Below, piece by piece: positions 7,879 to 14,972 of a DNA stretch of 46,468 nucleotides (within the stretch, counting starts at the first letter, position 1; each line of letters begins with the position of its first letter). This DNA comes from Oscillospiraceae bacterium (GTDB taxonomy: Bacteria; Bacillota; Clostridia; Oscillospirales; Oscillospiraceae). The notes beneath the pieces were generated by a model. The model was not told the origin of the DNA, ran no database searches, and was given only the letters and a program-made list of their open reading frames with translations. The DNA is taken from the NCBI GenBank assembly GCA_022779345.1, contig JALFTG010000038.1, positions 1 to 46,468 of the forward strand. Direction: 5' to 3'. The position numbers and the translations under genes were made by a program.

Positions 7879-8600
7879 AACAGTTCCTCCTCTCCCATAC
7901 AGAACAGATACGCTTCCTCCAGGTCCTTCCGGCCCGATGCGGCGATGACTTCATCGACGGTGCCTTCCATGACCTTTTTTCCCGACCGGATGATGCACAC
8001 CCGGTCACACAGCGCTTCCGCCTCCTCCATGTAATGGGTGGTCAGGAAAATGGTCAGCCCCTGTGCCTTGAGCTGCTTCAGGGTACGCCACACCTCACGC
8101 CTTGCCACCACATCCAGTCCGGTGGTCAGCTCGTCCAGAAAGACGATCTCCGGGCTGCCGATCAGTGCCAGCACAACAGAAAGCTTCTACCGCTCCCCGC
8201 CGGAAATCCCGGACACGAAGTTTTTCCGGAGTGCGCCAAGTCCGAATTGCTCCAGCAGCTGCGGATAGTCTGCCGGGGCGGCATACAGCGAGGCATATTC
8301 GATGCACGCCTCTTCCACGGTGATGTTGGGCTGATACTCGGTATTCTGAAGCTGGACGCCGACCCGCTCAAACACCTGTTTTCTGTGTCTGGCGGCGTCC
8401 ATCCCCAGAATCTTCGCGCTGCCCCCGTCCGGTGCCTTCAATCCCAGGATCAGATCGATGGTGGTGCTTTTGCCCGCTCCGTTGTGCCCCAGCAGAGCAA
8501 AGACCTCGCCTTTTTGCACATCGAAGGACAGATCGTCCACCACCTTGCGCTCCCCGAACGATTTTGTCAGATTCCTCACGCTGACAGATGGTTCGCTCAT
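7875..8600 (-). pseudogene. ABC transporter ATPase interrupted by an in-frame amber codon
   Basis: The frame from ATG 8600 (ribosome site AAGGAGG) to the TGA at 7875 would encode 241 residues with Walker A (GHNGAGKST), Q-loop (GVQLQNTEYQP), signature (SGGER), Walker B (PEIVFLDELTTGLD) and H-loop (LTTHYMEE). A single TAG at 8187-8189 splits it right after the signature SGGER. Family members usually have Gln there (SGGERQKLS), so a CAG to TAG change explains it. The first part alone (137 residues) lacks Walker B and cannot hydrolyse ATP. Note also LDELTTGLD in place of the usual LDEPTTGLD. Recent inactivation or a base error in the sequence are both possible. Confidence 0.85.
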
Positions 8601-8634
8601 AGAAAAATCCTCCTTGCTTTTCTTTGCAGGGAGG

Positions 8635-8666
8635 ATTGTATCATCTCCCCTTAAGGGGAGAGTCAA
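8635..8666 (-). promoter_or_regulatory. MerR-type promoter with operator palindrome
   Basis: Minus-strand TTGACT (8661-8666) and TACAAT (8635-8640) are 20 nt apart, longer than the normal 17. The spacer holds the perfect 16-bp palindrome CTCCCCTTAAGGGGAG (8645-8660). This is the hallmark of MerR-family promoters, where the bound activator twists the DNA to realign the boxes. The regulator is the last gene of the operon it drives, so the circuit is autoregulated. Confidence 0.9.
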
Positions 8667-8735
8667 GTACTTTTTCATGTATTTTGAATATGCGTTCCGG
8701 CTGAGACGGATACCGCATCAGAGGAGCCATGTTTC

Positions 8736-8927
8736 CTACAGACTGCGTTCCTCTTCTCTGCCTCCGTCTGTCCCGGAACAGATCACACGGTCGCAGGAAA
8801 TCCGGTAAGTGTTCAGGGAACACAACGCATACACACCGGCGACCACAAACGCGATCAGCACAGCCGTCTCCATGGCTTTCTGTCCGCTCAGGCCCTGGAA
8901 ATCCCAGATTGCATACACTTTCCCCAA
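8736..8927 (-). CDS. Possible small membrane protein or gene remnant
   Basis: A 63-codon frame (TTG start at 8927, internal ATG at 8873) with one hydrophobic stretch (METAVLIAFVVAGVYALC) followed by a polar tail. Codon third positions are GC-rich like real genes, but no good ribosome site precedes either start. It could be a small membrane protein or the remains of a larger one. Apart from this, 8667-8957 holds nothing I can recognise. Confidence 0.22.
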   Translation of the reverse strand: MGKVYAIWDFQGLSGQKAMETAVLIAFVVAGVYALCSLNTYRISCDRVICSGTDGGREEERSL

Positions 8928-8957
8928 ATTACGCCCAGAGCTCCATTTCAGAGCGAC

Positions 8958-8993
8958 AAAAAATCCCTCAAAGCCTTGCGGCTCTGAGGGATT
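8958..8993 (-). terminator. Terminator of the tRNA-Val transcript
   Basis: A 14-bp stem (8962-8975 with 8980-8993) closed by a GCAA-type tetraloop on the minus strand, followed by six T residues. It starts 4 nt after the tRNA CCA end. Confidence 0.93.
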
Positions 8994-8997
8994 TATC

Positions 8998-9074
8998 TGG
9001 TGGACGATACAGGACTCGAACCTGTGACCCTCCGCACGTCAAGCGGATGCTCATACCAGCTGAGCTAATCGTCC
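8998..9074 (-). tRNA. tRNA-Val (anticodon GAC)
   Basis: A 77-nt cloverleaf read on the minus strand. The acceptor arm GGACGAT pairs with ATCGTCC, the D stem is GCTC/GAGC, and the anticodon stem CCGC/GCGG holds loop TTGACGT with anticodon GAC. The T-loop is GGTTCGAGTCC and CCA is encoded. It reads GUC/GUU valine codons. It has its own promoter and terminator. Confidence 0.97.
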
Positions 9075-9093
9075 GGATCAGCGAGCATGATGT

Positions 9094-9122
9094 ATTCTAC
9101 ACGATGCCCGCCAAATTGTCAA
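9094..9122 (-). promoter_or_regulatory. Promoter of tRNA-Val
   Basis: Minus-strand TTGACA (9117-9122), 17-nt spacer, TAGAAT (9094-9099), about 20 nt before the mature tRNA 5' end. Confidence 0.85.
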
Positions 9123-9149
9123 GGGGTATTTTGAAATTTTTTCAAAAAC

Positions 9150-9773
9150 TTATCGGCTGTACACTGTGACCGATGCGGAAATACCGTAGCAGGTGGCGGT
9201 GACGACTGCTTTGCCGCCGCCGCCCTGGCCAGTAACCAGACCAGTCTTGTCCACGGTGCAGACCGATTCATCGGAGCTGGTCCAGGTGATCTCATAGGTC
9301 TCACCATCCGGGGACAGCGGATACACGCTGGCAGCCAGCTGGACCTGATCCCCTGCGGGCGCAGTAAATTCAGAGATCTGATTGCCCATAAAGGTAATGG
9401 AGATACTGGTAACCGTCGGAGTGGGGGTGGGTGTTGGCGTCGGGGTAGGCGTGGGTGTCGGAGAGACATCCTCTGTCACCGGGGCGGACGGTGTGTTCTT
9501 GGCACTGCCGGGCTCGGTGTTCAGGCTGGTGGTGATCAGCACGATGGTGGCCAGGATGACGGCGACCACCAGAATCGCCGCAAAAGTCATCTGCCAGCGG
9601 GCATTGGCGGCGGCCTGTTCGCTGGAATAAGTGCCGGACACGGTGCCGGCGGTATTCCCCGGCGCACGCTGGGTCTGTTTCATTTTTCTGGTGCCGCATT
9701 TCGGGCAGCGGCTCTGCAGAGCCGAATATTCGGTGCCGCACTTGGGGCACCGCACACGGGGAATCAAATCCAT
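9150..9773 (-). CDS. Zinc-ribbon, membrane-anchored Big2-domain protein
   Basis: A 207-residue protein with three parts. A cytoplasmic zinc ribbon has two CPKC knuckles (Cys9, 12, 23, 26). A transmembrane helix follows (MTFAAILVVAVILATIVLITT). Outside is a (Pro-Thr)8 spacer leading to a bacterial Ig-like Big2 domain (ITFMGNQISEF through TVYSR, with ITWTSSDESVCTVD). The second Met codon (9773) is preferred because GGAGG is 8 nt upstream; the first is only 2 nt from it. The function is unknown; the layout suggests a cell-surface structural or sensing protein. It has its own promoter. Confidence 0.82.
   Translation of the reverse strand: MDLIPRVRCPKCGTEYSALQSRCPKCGTRKMKQTQRAPGNTAGTVSGTYSSEQAAANARWQMTFAAILVVAVILATIVLITTSLNTEPGSAKNTPSAPVTEDVSPTPTPTPTPTPTPTPTVTSISITFMGNQISEFTAPAGDQVQLAASVYPLSPDGETYEITWTSSDESVCTVDKTGLVTGQGGGGKAVVTATCYGISASVTVYSR
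9414..9461 (-). repeat. Pro-Thr coding microrepeat
   Basis: Sixteen alternating Pro and Thr codons, (PT)8, form a stiff wall-spanning linker between the membrane helix and the Big2 domain. Codon choice varies, so the DNA repeat is imperfect. Confidence 0.9.
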
Positions 9774-9807
9774 CTGCATTTCCTCCGTTTCTTTGGGATG
9801 TATTGCT

Positions 9808-9836
9808 ATTTTACTATTTTACCCACCATTCGTCAA
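9808..9836 (-). promoter_or_regulatory. Promoter of the zinc-ribbon/Big2 gene
   Basis: Minus-strand TTGACG (9831-9836), 17-nt spacer, TAAAAT (9808-9813). Confidence 0.75.
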
Positions 9837-9893
9837 GTGCGGGCTTTTCTGCGTCCATTGCCGCAATATGTTTTTTATGAATTCTTAATAAAC

Positions 9894-9934
9894 AACTGCG
9901 GAGGACGGCTCCCCATGAGCCATCCTCCGCGGTT
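9894..9934 (-). terminator. Terminator of ypeB
   Basis: An 18-bp stem with two mismatches (9894-9911 with 9917-9934) and the T-rich tail TTGTTTATT on the minus strand, 15 nt after the ypeB stop. Confidence 0.85.
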
Positions 9935-9948
9935 TTGCCGTACCGGGA

Positions 9949-11289
9949 TCAGGTGATCAGCGTCTTGGTGTCGGTCACGATCTCCACCTGCTTGCCGGTT
10001 TCGGCGCTGGCGTAGATCAGGCAGGTCTCCCCTTCTTCGGTGGTGCACCGGAAACGCCAGCACAGGTCCGTCCGGCCGCTCTCGGCGGTGTAATAGCTCA
10101 GCCCCACGGACTCCACGGTCAGACCCGCCGGAATGGCGGTGCGCTCCGCCTCCTCCCGGCTCACCGCCGGGTCCACAGGGGCGTGGTCCGTGTGGTTTTT
10201 CAGATACTCCGACGCGTTGAAGCTGAGGATGCGCCCGTCCTCCAGGGACACGCTCACCTTCACCGTGTCCGCCAGACTGGTGATCTCGTCGGCGGTGGAC
10301 ACATAGGTCACCTCCAGGATGCCCCAGTCCCGGCGCTCCTCATAGGCAGTCAGGTTTTTGTAGCCCGCCCGGGCCACGAAGTCCTCCGCCGCTTTCCGGG
10401 CCTCGTCCTCCGGGATGTTCTCCCCGGCGGCGGCACGGTCGCTCACATACAGCATGAGATACCCGCCCGCTTCCGTGACGGCCACGGTGGCGGTCTCCTG
10501 CGCCCGCTCCACGGAGAAATAATAGGCCGGGGCTTCATTTTTGGACTTTCCCATGGCTGTCACCGCGTTCTCCGGCACTTCCAGCAGGGTCAGGACCGTT
10601 TCCAGTGCTTCCTCCTCGTTCACAGGGGCGGCCCCCTGCAGGCCGGTCCAGGTCTCCGTGTGGTCTGAGGAGTATTTCCCCTCATACACCAGCTCCGGCG
10701 TCTGGGGAAAATCCCCCGCCAGCTGATACAGGCCGTCCTCCAGCACCGGGCCGGTCTCATCGGAGATATTGGCGGTCAGGCCTTTCAGTTCCGGGCCCCG
10801 GATGGTCATGGCCCCGGCACACAGGTCCTCATACATGGCGGACAGGGCGTCCGTCAGACCGCCGGTGATCTCCGCCAGCTGTCCGGCGGTCTGACGGTCC
10901 GCGTCGTCAAAGGCCACGCCGTCCGCCGCCGCGGCCACCTTGGCCCCGGCATAGTCCTCCACCTGGGAGATGAAGGACGCCACCTCCTCCAGCTCATACT
11001 GGTCCACCGGCAGGATGCTCAGCGCCGTGGATGCGCTCTGGGCGGAGGCGTACATCTGGGCGCACACCTTGCCCGTCACCACGGTGCCGGTGGCGTACTG
11101 CCCTTTCTGCAGGGCGGAGTCCAGGTCCTCCATGCTGGTGACCAGCATGGACATGGCCCGGCGGTATTCCGTGTCGTTATAGGCCCGGTAGGACCCGGCC
11201 GTGCCGAACAGGGCCCAGGCCGCCCCCGCCAGGGCGATTACCGCCGCCCCCGCATAGGATATGATCAGAATCTTGCTTTTCTTAGACAT
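9949..11289 (-). CDS. ypeB: Spore germination protein YpeB
   Basis: A 446-residue YpeB homologue. The N-terminal anchor is ILIISYAGAAVIALAGAAWALFG, followed by the helical YpeB region (YRAYNDTEYRRAMSMLVTSMEDL) and C-terminal PepSY-type repeats (VNEEEALETVLTLLEVPE; PVDPAVSREEAERTAIPAG). In Bacillus YpeB protects and localises the cortex-lytic enzyme SleB in the dormant spore and is degraded at germination. The usual partner sleB is not adjacent; upstream is a lipoprotein gene and gltX. The ATG lies immediately after a hairpin that buries the ribosome site (11290-11349), so translation may be conditional. Confidence 0.88.
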   Translation of the reverse strand: MSKKSKILIISYAGAAVIALAGAAWALFGTAGSYRAYNDTEYRRAMSMLVTSMEDLDSALQKGQYATGTVVTGKVCAQMYASAQSASTALSILPVDQYELEEVASFISQVEDYAGAKVAAAADGVAFDDADRQTAGQLAEITGGLTDALSAMYEDLCAGAMTIRGPELKGLTANISDETGPVLEDGLYQLAGDFPQTPELVYEGKYSSDHTETWTGLQGAAPVNEEEALETVLTLLEVPENAVTAMGKSKNEAPAYYFSVERAQETATVAVTEAGGYLMLYVSDRAAAGENIPEDEARKAAEDFVARAGYKNLTAYEERRDWGILEVTYVSTADEITSLADTVKVSVSLEDGRILSFNASEYLKNHTDHAPVDPAVSREEAERTAIPAGLTVESVGLSYYTAESGRTDLCWRFRCTTEEGETCLIYASAETGKQVEIVTDTKTLIT

Positions 11290-11349
11290 AAAAACGCACC
11301 TTCCCGGTGATAGTATCTGGTGATAGTATCTCCGGAAAGATGCGTTTTT
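11290..11349 (-). promoter_or_regulatory. Hairpin with tandem 13-bp repeat that buries the ypeB ribosome site
   Basis: Arms 11290-11307 and 11332-11349 can form 18 consecutive pairs, including G-U pairs. On the minus strand the 3' arm contains GGAAGG, the only ribosome site for ypeB, and ends in TTTTT directly before the ATG. The loop holds an exact tandem duplication of GGTGATAGTATCT (11306-11318 and 11319-11331). It can act as a terminator for the lipoprotein gene, as a translational lock on ypeB, or both. Confidence 0.7.
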
Positions 11350-11359
11350 TTCTGTGAAA

Positions 11360-12007
11360 TTATGACAGCGTCAGCGTCTCCAGGGAAGCCAGCAGACGGA
11401 CGGCGGCGCCCTCCGCCGCTTCCGGCGGATAGCACAGCACCAGCGTCACACATCCGCCGTCCACATCAATGAGATAGGCGTCATAGATGCTGGCCATGGT
11501 CCTGCCCCCGATGTGCCGGGCGGGATTCTCCCCCAGCCGGATCTCCCCGTAGCTCTCGGTGCTCTGCATGGTGCCGTACTCCCGCAGGAGAGAGCCGGAC
11601 AGGTCCTTGGCCGTCCCGCCCGGGCGGAAGCCGATCTCGGCATAGATGCTGTCCCCGGCGTCGGTGGTGAGATAGCAGTATCCGTCGATCTCATTGACGG
11701 TGTACCGCTCCTTGTCCACATACAGGGAGAACTTCGGCCCGTCCGGGAACTGTCCCTCCACCAGCGTCATGGTCACCTGCTCGGACATTCCCTCCAGCTC
11801 CAGGGTGAATTCCCCGGTCTCAGGCGTAGTCTCCGGGTCCGGGATGTCCACAATGGTGCCGGGGATATCCGGCGTGGTCTGTGTCTCCTCCGCAGGCGTG
11901 GGTGTGGGCGTGGGTTCCGGGTCCGACCGGCCGCCGCAGCCGGCCAGCAGGCCCAGACACAGGCAGCCGGTGAGCAGCCCCGCTGCCCAGCGTTTTTTGA
12001 TTGTCAT
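11360..12007 (-). CDS. Lipoprotein of unknown function
   Basis: A 215-residue predicted lipoprotein. The signal peptide MTIKKRWAAGLLTGCLCLGL ends in the lipobox LAGC with Cys24, followed by a disordered Pro/Thr linker (PEPTPTPTPAEETQTTPDIP) and one folded domain of about 150 residues (FTLELEGMSEQVTMTLV to LLASLETLTLS). I do not recognise the domain. The ATG at 12007 is chosen over upstream Met codons because GAGGAAC precedes it and it gives a proper signal peptide. It lies 53 nt after gltX and before ypeB, probably in one transcript. Confidence 0.82.
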   Translation of the reverse strand: MTIKKRWAAGLLTGCLCLGLLAGCGGRSDPEPTPTPTPAEETQTTPDIPGTIVDIPDPETTPETGEFTLELEGMSEQVTMTLVEGQFPDGPKFSLYVDKERYTVNEIDGYCYLTTDAGDSIYAEIGFRPGGTAKDLSGSLLREYGTMQSTESYGEIRLGENPARHIGGRTMASIYDAYLIDVDGGCVTLVLCYPPEAAEGAAVRLLASLETLTLS

Positions 12008-12060
12008 GGCGTTCCTCATAAATCTGTGAAATGCTCCGGTCATCCGGGTATCCGGAAGAC

Positions 12061-13590
12061 TCAGAAATCATCCTCTTCTTCGTTCCGGATGGTGCGCTCG
12101 GCGGTGAGGGCCAGGATGCCCGCTTTCAGGCGGAACAGTGTCTCCTCCCGACCCAGAATGGAGCACAGCTCCACGGCGCCGCCGGGGGTCACCGCCCGGC
12201 CGGACACAGCAATCCGCACCGGGTACATGACGGCAGCGTTCTTCACGCCCAGCTGTCCGGCGATGGCCACCAGCACTGCGTGGATGCCCTCGTCCTCCCA
12301 CTTGATCAGGTCTGCCAGGACGGCCCGGGCGTACTTCAGCACCACCAGCGCCAGCTCCTGATTCACTCTGGACTTCTTGTGTTCATACAGATGCAGGGGA
12401 TACGGCTCCAGCTCATCGAAGAAATCCACTTTTTCCGGAATCTCCGTGAGCACCTCGGTGCGGGGCTGGAGAAGGGCCGCAATGCGGGCGGTGTCCAGGT
12501 TGGGATTCTTCACCGTCTGACGGATATAGGGCTCGGCCACGGCGGCAAACTGCTCGGGGGGCATGGCCTTGATATACTCCGCGTTCATCCACTTCAGCTT
12601 GTTCATGTCGAACACCGCCGGGGACTTGGAGATGCCGTGGACATCGAACACCCGGGCCAGCTCCTCCAGGGAGAAGATCTCCTGCTCACCGCCGGGGCTC
12701 CAGCCCAGCAGGGCCACATAGTTCAGAATGGCCTCCGGCAGATAGCCCTGGGCCAGCAGGTCCTCAAAAGAGGGATCGCCGTGGCGCTTGGACATCTTGT
12801 GCTGGCTGTCCCGCATGACGGGAGAGCAGTGGACATAGGTGGGAATCTCCCAGCCGAAGGCCTGGTACAGCAGGTTGTATTTGGGTGCGGAGCTGAGGTA
12901 CTCGCTGCCCCGGACCACATGGGTGATGCCCATGAGATGGTCGTCCACCACATTGGCAAAGTTATAGGTGGGCAGACCGTCGGTCTTGATGAGCACATTT
13001 TCGTCCAGCTCGTTGTTGGGCACGGTGATGTCCCCGAAGATCACATCGGAGAAGGTGGTGGTGCCCTCCTGGGGGATCTTCTGCCGGATGACGCAGGGCT
13101 CGCCTGCGTCCAGCCGGGCCTGAACCTCCTCTTTGGAGAGGCTGGCGCAGCTGCACTGGTGCTTTTTGATGACCTCGCCGTTGGGCAGGGTCACGGGCAC
13201 GGTGCCCTCATCCGCCTTGCAGAAGCAGCGGTAGGCGCCGCCCTTTTCAATGAGCAGGTCCGCGTATTTGCCGTAGATCTCCCGGCGCTCGGTCTGGATA
13301 TAGGGACCCACGGGGCCGCCCACATCCGGGCCTTCCTGCCAGTCCAGATGGCAGGTACGCAGGGTGTTGTAGATGATCTCCGTGGCGCCCTCCACGAACC
13401 GCTCCTGGTCCGTGTCCTCAATGCGGAGAATGAATTTGCCGCCCATGCTCTTTGCGATCAGCCAGGTGTACAGCGCCGTGCGCAGGTTGCCGATGTGCAT
13501 ATAGCCTGTGGGGGACGGGGCGAACCGGGTACGCACCTCCCCTTTCGGGATGCGCGCCTCCATTTCGTCAAACCATTTCTGATTTTCCAT
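12061..13590 (-). CDS. gltX: Glutamate--tRNA ligase
   Basis: A 509-residue class I glutamyl-tRNA synthetase. It shows the HIGH-type motif HIGN (residues 32-35 in FAPSPTGYMHIGNLRTAL), the four zinc-type cysteines (CFC and CSC, about residues 122-148) and KMSKR (265-269). It charges tRNA-Glu, and in most Clostridia also tRNA-Gln, which GatCAB then amidates. The ATG at 13590 is preferred because GGAGG lies 8 nt before it; an ATG 15 nt upstream lacks a good site. No T-box leader is seen. Confidence 0.96.
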   Translation of the reverse strand: MENQKWFDEMEARIPKGEVRTRFAPSPTGYMHIGNLRTALYTWLIAKSMGGKFILRIEDTDQERFVEGATEIIYNTLRTCHLDWQEGPDVGGPVGPYIQTERREIYGKYADLLIEKGGAYRCFCKADEGTVPVTLPNGEVIKKHQCSCASLSKEEVQARLDAGEPCVIRQKIPQEGTTTFSDVIFGDITVPNNELDENVLIKTDGLPTYNFANVVDDHLMGITHVVRGSEYLSSAPKYNLLYQAFGWEIPTYVHCSPVMRDSQHKMSKRHGDPSFEDLLAQGYLPEAILNYVALLGWSPGGEQEIFSLEELARVFDVHGISKSPAVFDMNKLKWMNAEYIKAMPPEQFAAVAEPYIRQTVKNPNLDTARIAALLQPRTEVLTEIPEKVDFFDELEPYPLHLYEHKKSRVNQELALVVLKYARAVLADLIKWEDEGIHAVLVAIAGQLGVKNAAVMYPVRIAVSGRAVTPGGAVELCSILGREETLFRLKAGILALTAERTIRNEEEDDF

Positions 13591-13649
13591 ATCGTATGCC
13601 TCCATAAAACGAGTAGTCTCTCGTAAGTCTACATGATGTTCCACTGTAT

Positions 13650-13678
13650 ATATTATGGTCTCCCGGTAGGATTGTCAA
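13650..13678 (-). promoter_or_regulatory. Promoter of gltX
   Basis: Minus-strand TTGACA (13673-13678), 17-nt spacer, TAATAT (13650-13655). Confidence 0.8.
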
Positions 13679-13716
13679 GATTTTCCCGCCGGGAGGAACA
13701 TTTTTCATACATGGGA

Positions 13717-13745
13717 TTGACAAACGGGTCTGACAATGATATATT
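13717..13745 (+). promoter_or_regulatory. Promoter of the XRE-DUF3169 operon
   Basis: TTGACA (13717-13722), 17-nt spacer, TATATT (13740-13745). Confidence 0.85.
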
Positions 13746-13751
13746 GCATTT

Positions 13752-13769
13752 TGACAAAGAAAATTGTCA
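13752..13769. promoter_or_regulatory. Candidate autoregulatory operator of the XRE gene
   Basis: TGACAA (13752-13757) and its inverted copy TTGTCA (13764-13769) are 6 nt apart, just downstream of the -10 box. Two more TGACAA copies lie in the promoter (13718-13723 and 13731-13736). Such spacing suits a small XRE repressor dimer; the assignment is inferred from position. Confidence 0.45.
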
Positions 13770-13796
13770 TTCATTCAGGAAGGAGGCGGACAGCGG

Positions 13797-14006
13797 ATGC
13801 CGCTGAAAAACCGGTTGAAAGAGTACCGCGCCCGGCTGGGTGTGAATCAGCAGGAGATGGGGAAGCTGGCTGGGGTATCCCGGCAGACCATCAGTCTGAT
13901 TGAGCGGGGGGACTATTCCCCGTCCGTGTCGCTGGCCCTGAAGCTGGCAAAAATCTGCAATGCCAGCGTGGAGGATTTGTTTATTCTGGAGGAGGATGAA
14001 GTATGA
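13797..14006 (+). CDS. XRE family transcriptional regulator
   Basis: A 69-residue protein that is almost only a helix-turn-helix (LKEYRARLGVNQQEMGKLAG, then VSRQTISLIERGDYSPSVSLALKLA). The GGAGG site lies 10 nt before the ATG at 13797. Small regulators of this kind are typically paired with a membrane protein; here the stop overlaps the start of the DUF3169 gene (ATGA, 14003-14006). It probably represses its own operon. Confidence 0.92.
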   Translation: MPLKNRLKEYRARLGVNQQEMGKLAGVSRQTISLIERGDYSPSVSLALKLAKICNASVEDLFILEEDEV

Positions 14007-14794
14007 ACGAACAGGAACATCTGAATGAGATCCGGCAGGACAACAAAAAAGCGCTGCCGAAATTTCTGCTGATCATGGCCGCATCCCTGGTGCTGGGCGG
14101 TGTATTGGGCTTTTTCGGCGGCCGGCTGGGGGATCTGGGCATGAAAGAAACATTGGCTTCCGCTGCCGACTGGTTCTCCCGGTATGCAGCCCCCTGGCTG
14201 CTGTATGCCTGTACACTGGCATCTGTCCTTGGTTTTTTCGCCCAGACCCACCTTACCCGGAAAAGTCTGGCCCAGTGGGATGGAGAGGACGAAACCATGC
14301 TGAACGCCATTGACGGGAAACTGACCGTTTTCCTGTGGCTGCAGAGCATGGAACTGCTTCTGGGATATGCCCTGTTCCCCATGGCTGTCATGGGCAGTCT
14401 GCATCAGGACAATCCTGCTGCCGCTCTCATCTCCGCAGCAGCACTGCTCATCCTCATGGGATTCTGCACCGTTTCCCAGCAGAAAACCGTGGATGCCACC
14501 CGGCAGCTGTATCCGGAAAAGCAGGGTTCGGTCTATTCCACCGGATTCCAGAAAACCTGGCTGAACAGCTGTGATGAGGCGGAAAAGCGCATCATCGGTC
14601 AGTGCTGCTACCGGGTTTACCAGGCCGTGACCCGGACCTGTCTGGTGCTGTGGGTCCTGTTTGCCCTGGGGATCCTGCTGCTGGAGATGAGCGTTGTGCC
14701 CATGCTCACGGTATGTCTGATCTGGGGCGTGAGCCAGTGCGTGTATTACCGGAACGCCATCAAACTGTCCCGGCCCGGTACACTGGTGTCCTGA
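14003..14794 (+). CDS. DUF3169 family membrane protein
   Basis: A 263-residue polytopic membrane protein with about six hydrophobic helices (LLIMAASLVLGGVLGFFGG, WLLYACTLASVLGFF, ALFPMAVMGSL, LISAAALLILMGF, CLVLWVLFALGILLLE, PMLTVCLIWGVSQCV). A conserved soluble stretch of the DUF3169 family (DATRQLYPEKQGSVYSTGFQKTWLNSCDEAEK) lies between helices 4 and 5. The family has no firm function but is very often coded next to a small XRE regulator, as here. Confidence 0.85.
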   Translation: MNEQEHLNEIRQDNKKALPKFLLIMAASLVLGGVLGFFGGRLGDLGMKETLASAADWFSRYAAPWLLYACTLASVLGFFAQTHLTRKSLAQWDGEDETMLNAIDGKLTVFLWLQSMELLLGYALFPMAVMGSLHQDNPAAALISAAALLILMGFCTVSQQKTVDATRQLYPEKQGSVYSTGFQKTWLNSCDEAEKRIIGQCCYRVYQAVTRTCLVLWVLFALGILLLEMSVVPMLTVCLIWGVSQCVYYRNAIKLSRPGTLVS

Positions 14795-14814
14795 TCAGTC
14801 AAATTCTTTCCGAA

Positions 14815-14848
14815 AATCGCTCTGTTCTCCCGGACAGGGCGATTTTTT
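14815..14848 (+). terminator. Terminator of the XRE-DUF3169 operon
   Basis: An 11-bp stem (14815-14825 with 14834-14844) followed by TTTTTT. Confidence 0.92.
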
Positions 14849-14852
14849 GCTG

Positions 14853-14881
14853 TTGTATTCCTCCGGGGCTTGTGGTATGAT
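14853..14881 (+). promoter_or_regulatory. Promoter before the aminotransferase gene
   Basis: TTGTAT (14853-14858), 17-nt spacer, TATGAT (14876-14881), about 90 nt before the ATG. Confidence 0.6.
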
Positions 14882-14972
14882 ACATTATTAGAAAATTTTG
14901 CGATTTTCTGCCCGGTTCGGGAACAATGGCGATGCTTTCGTCGTCTGAAACTATAAATGGGAGGATTCGGAT

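Noticed and set aside
8187-8189. Amber codon read as an amino acid (stop-codon recoding)
   Set aside because: TAG ends the MerR gene of the same operon (6282-6284) and the small gene at 20547-20549, so it works as a normal stop here.
8998-9074. Integrated element at tRNA-Val
   Set aside because: No integrase gene and no direct repeat of the tRNA 3' end was found in the flanking sequence.
9414-9461. Short tandem repeat resembling a CRISPR or variable-number repeat
   Set aside because: It is an in-frame (Pro-Thr)8 linker with mixed codon use and no spacers.
11306-11331. Forespore sigma factor -10 boxes (GATACTA, like CATACTA) in the ypeB leader repeat
   Set aside because: Two near matches exist, but no suitable -35 element lies at the required distance, so the repeat is reported only as a structural element.
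13591-13650. T-box riboswitch before gltX
   Set aside because: The leader is only about 55 nt long and has no T-box sequence or specifier stem.
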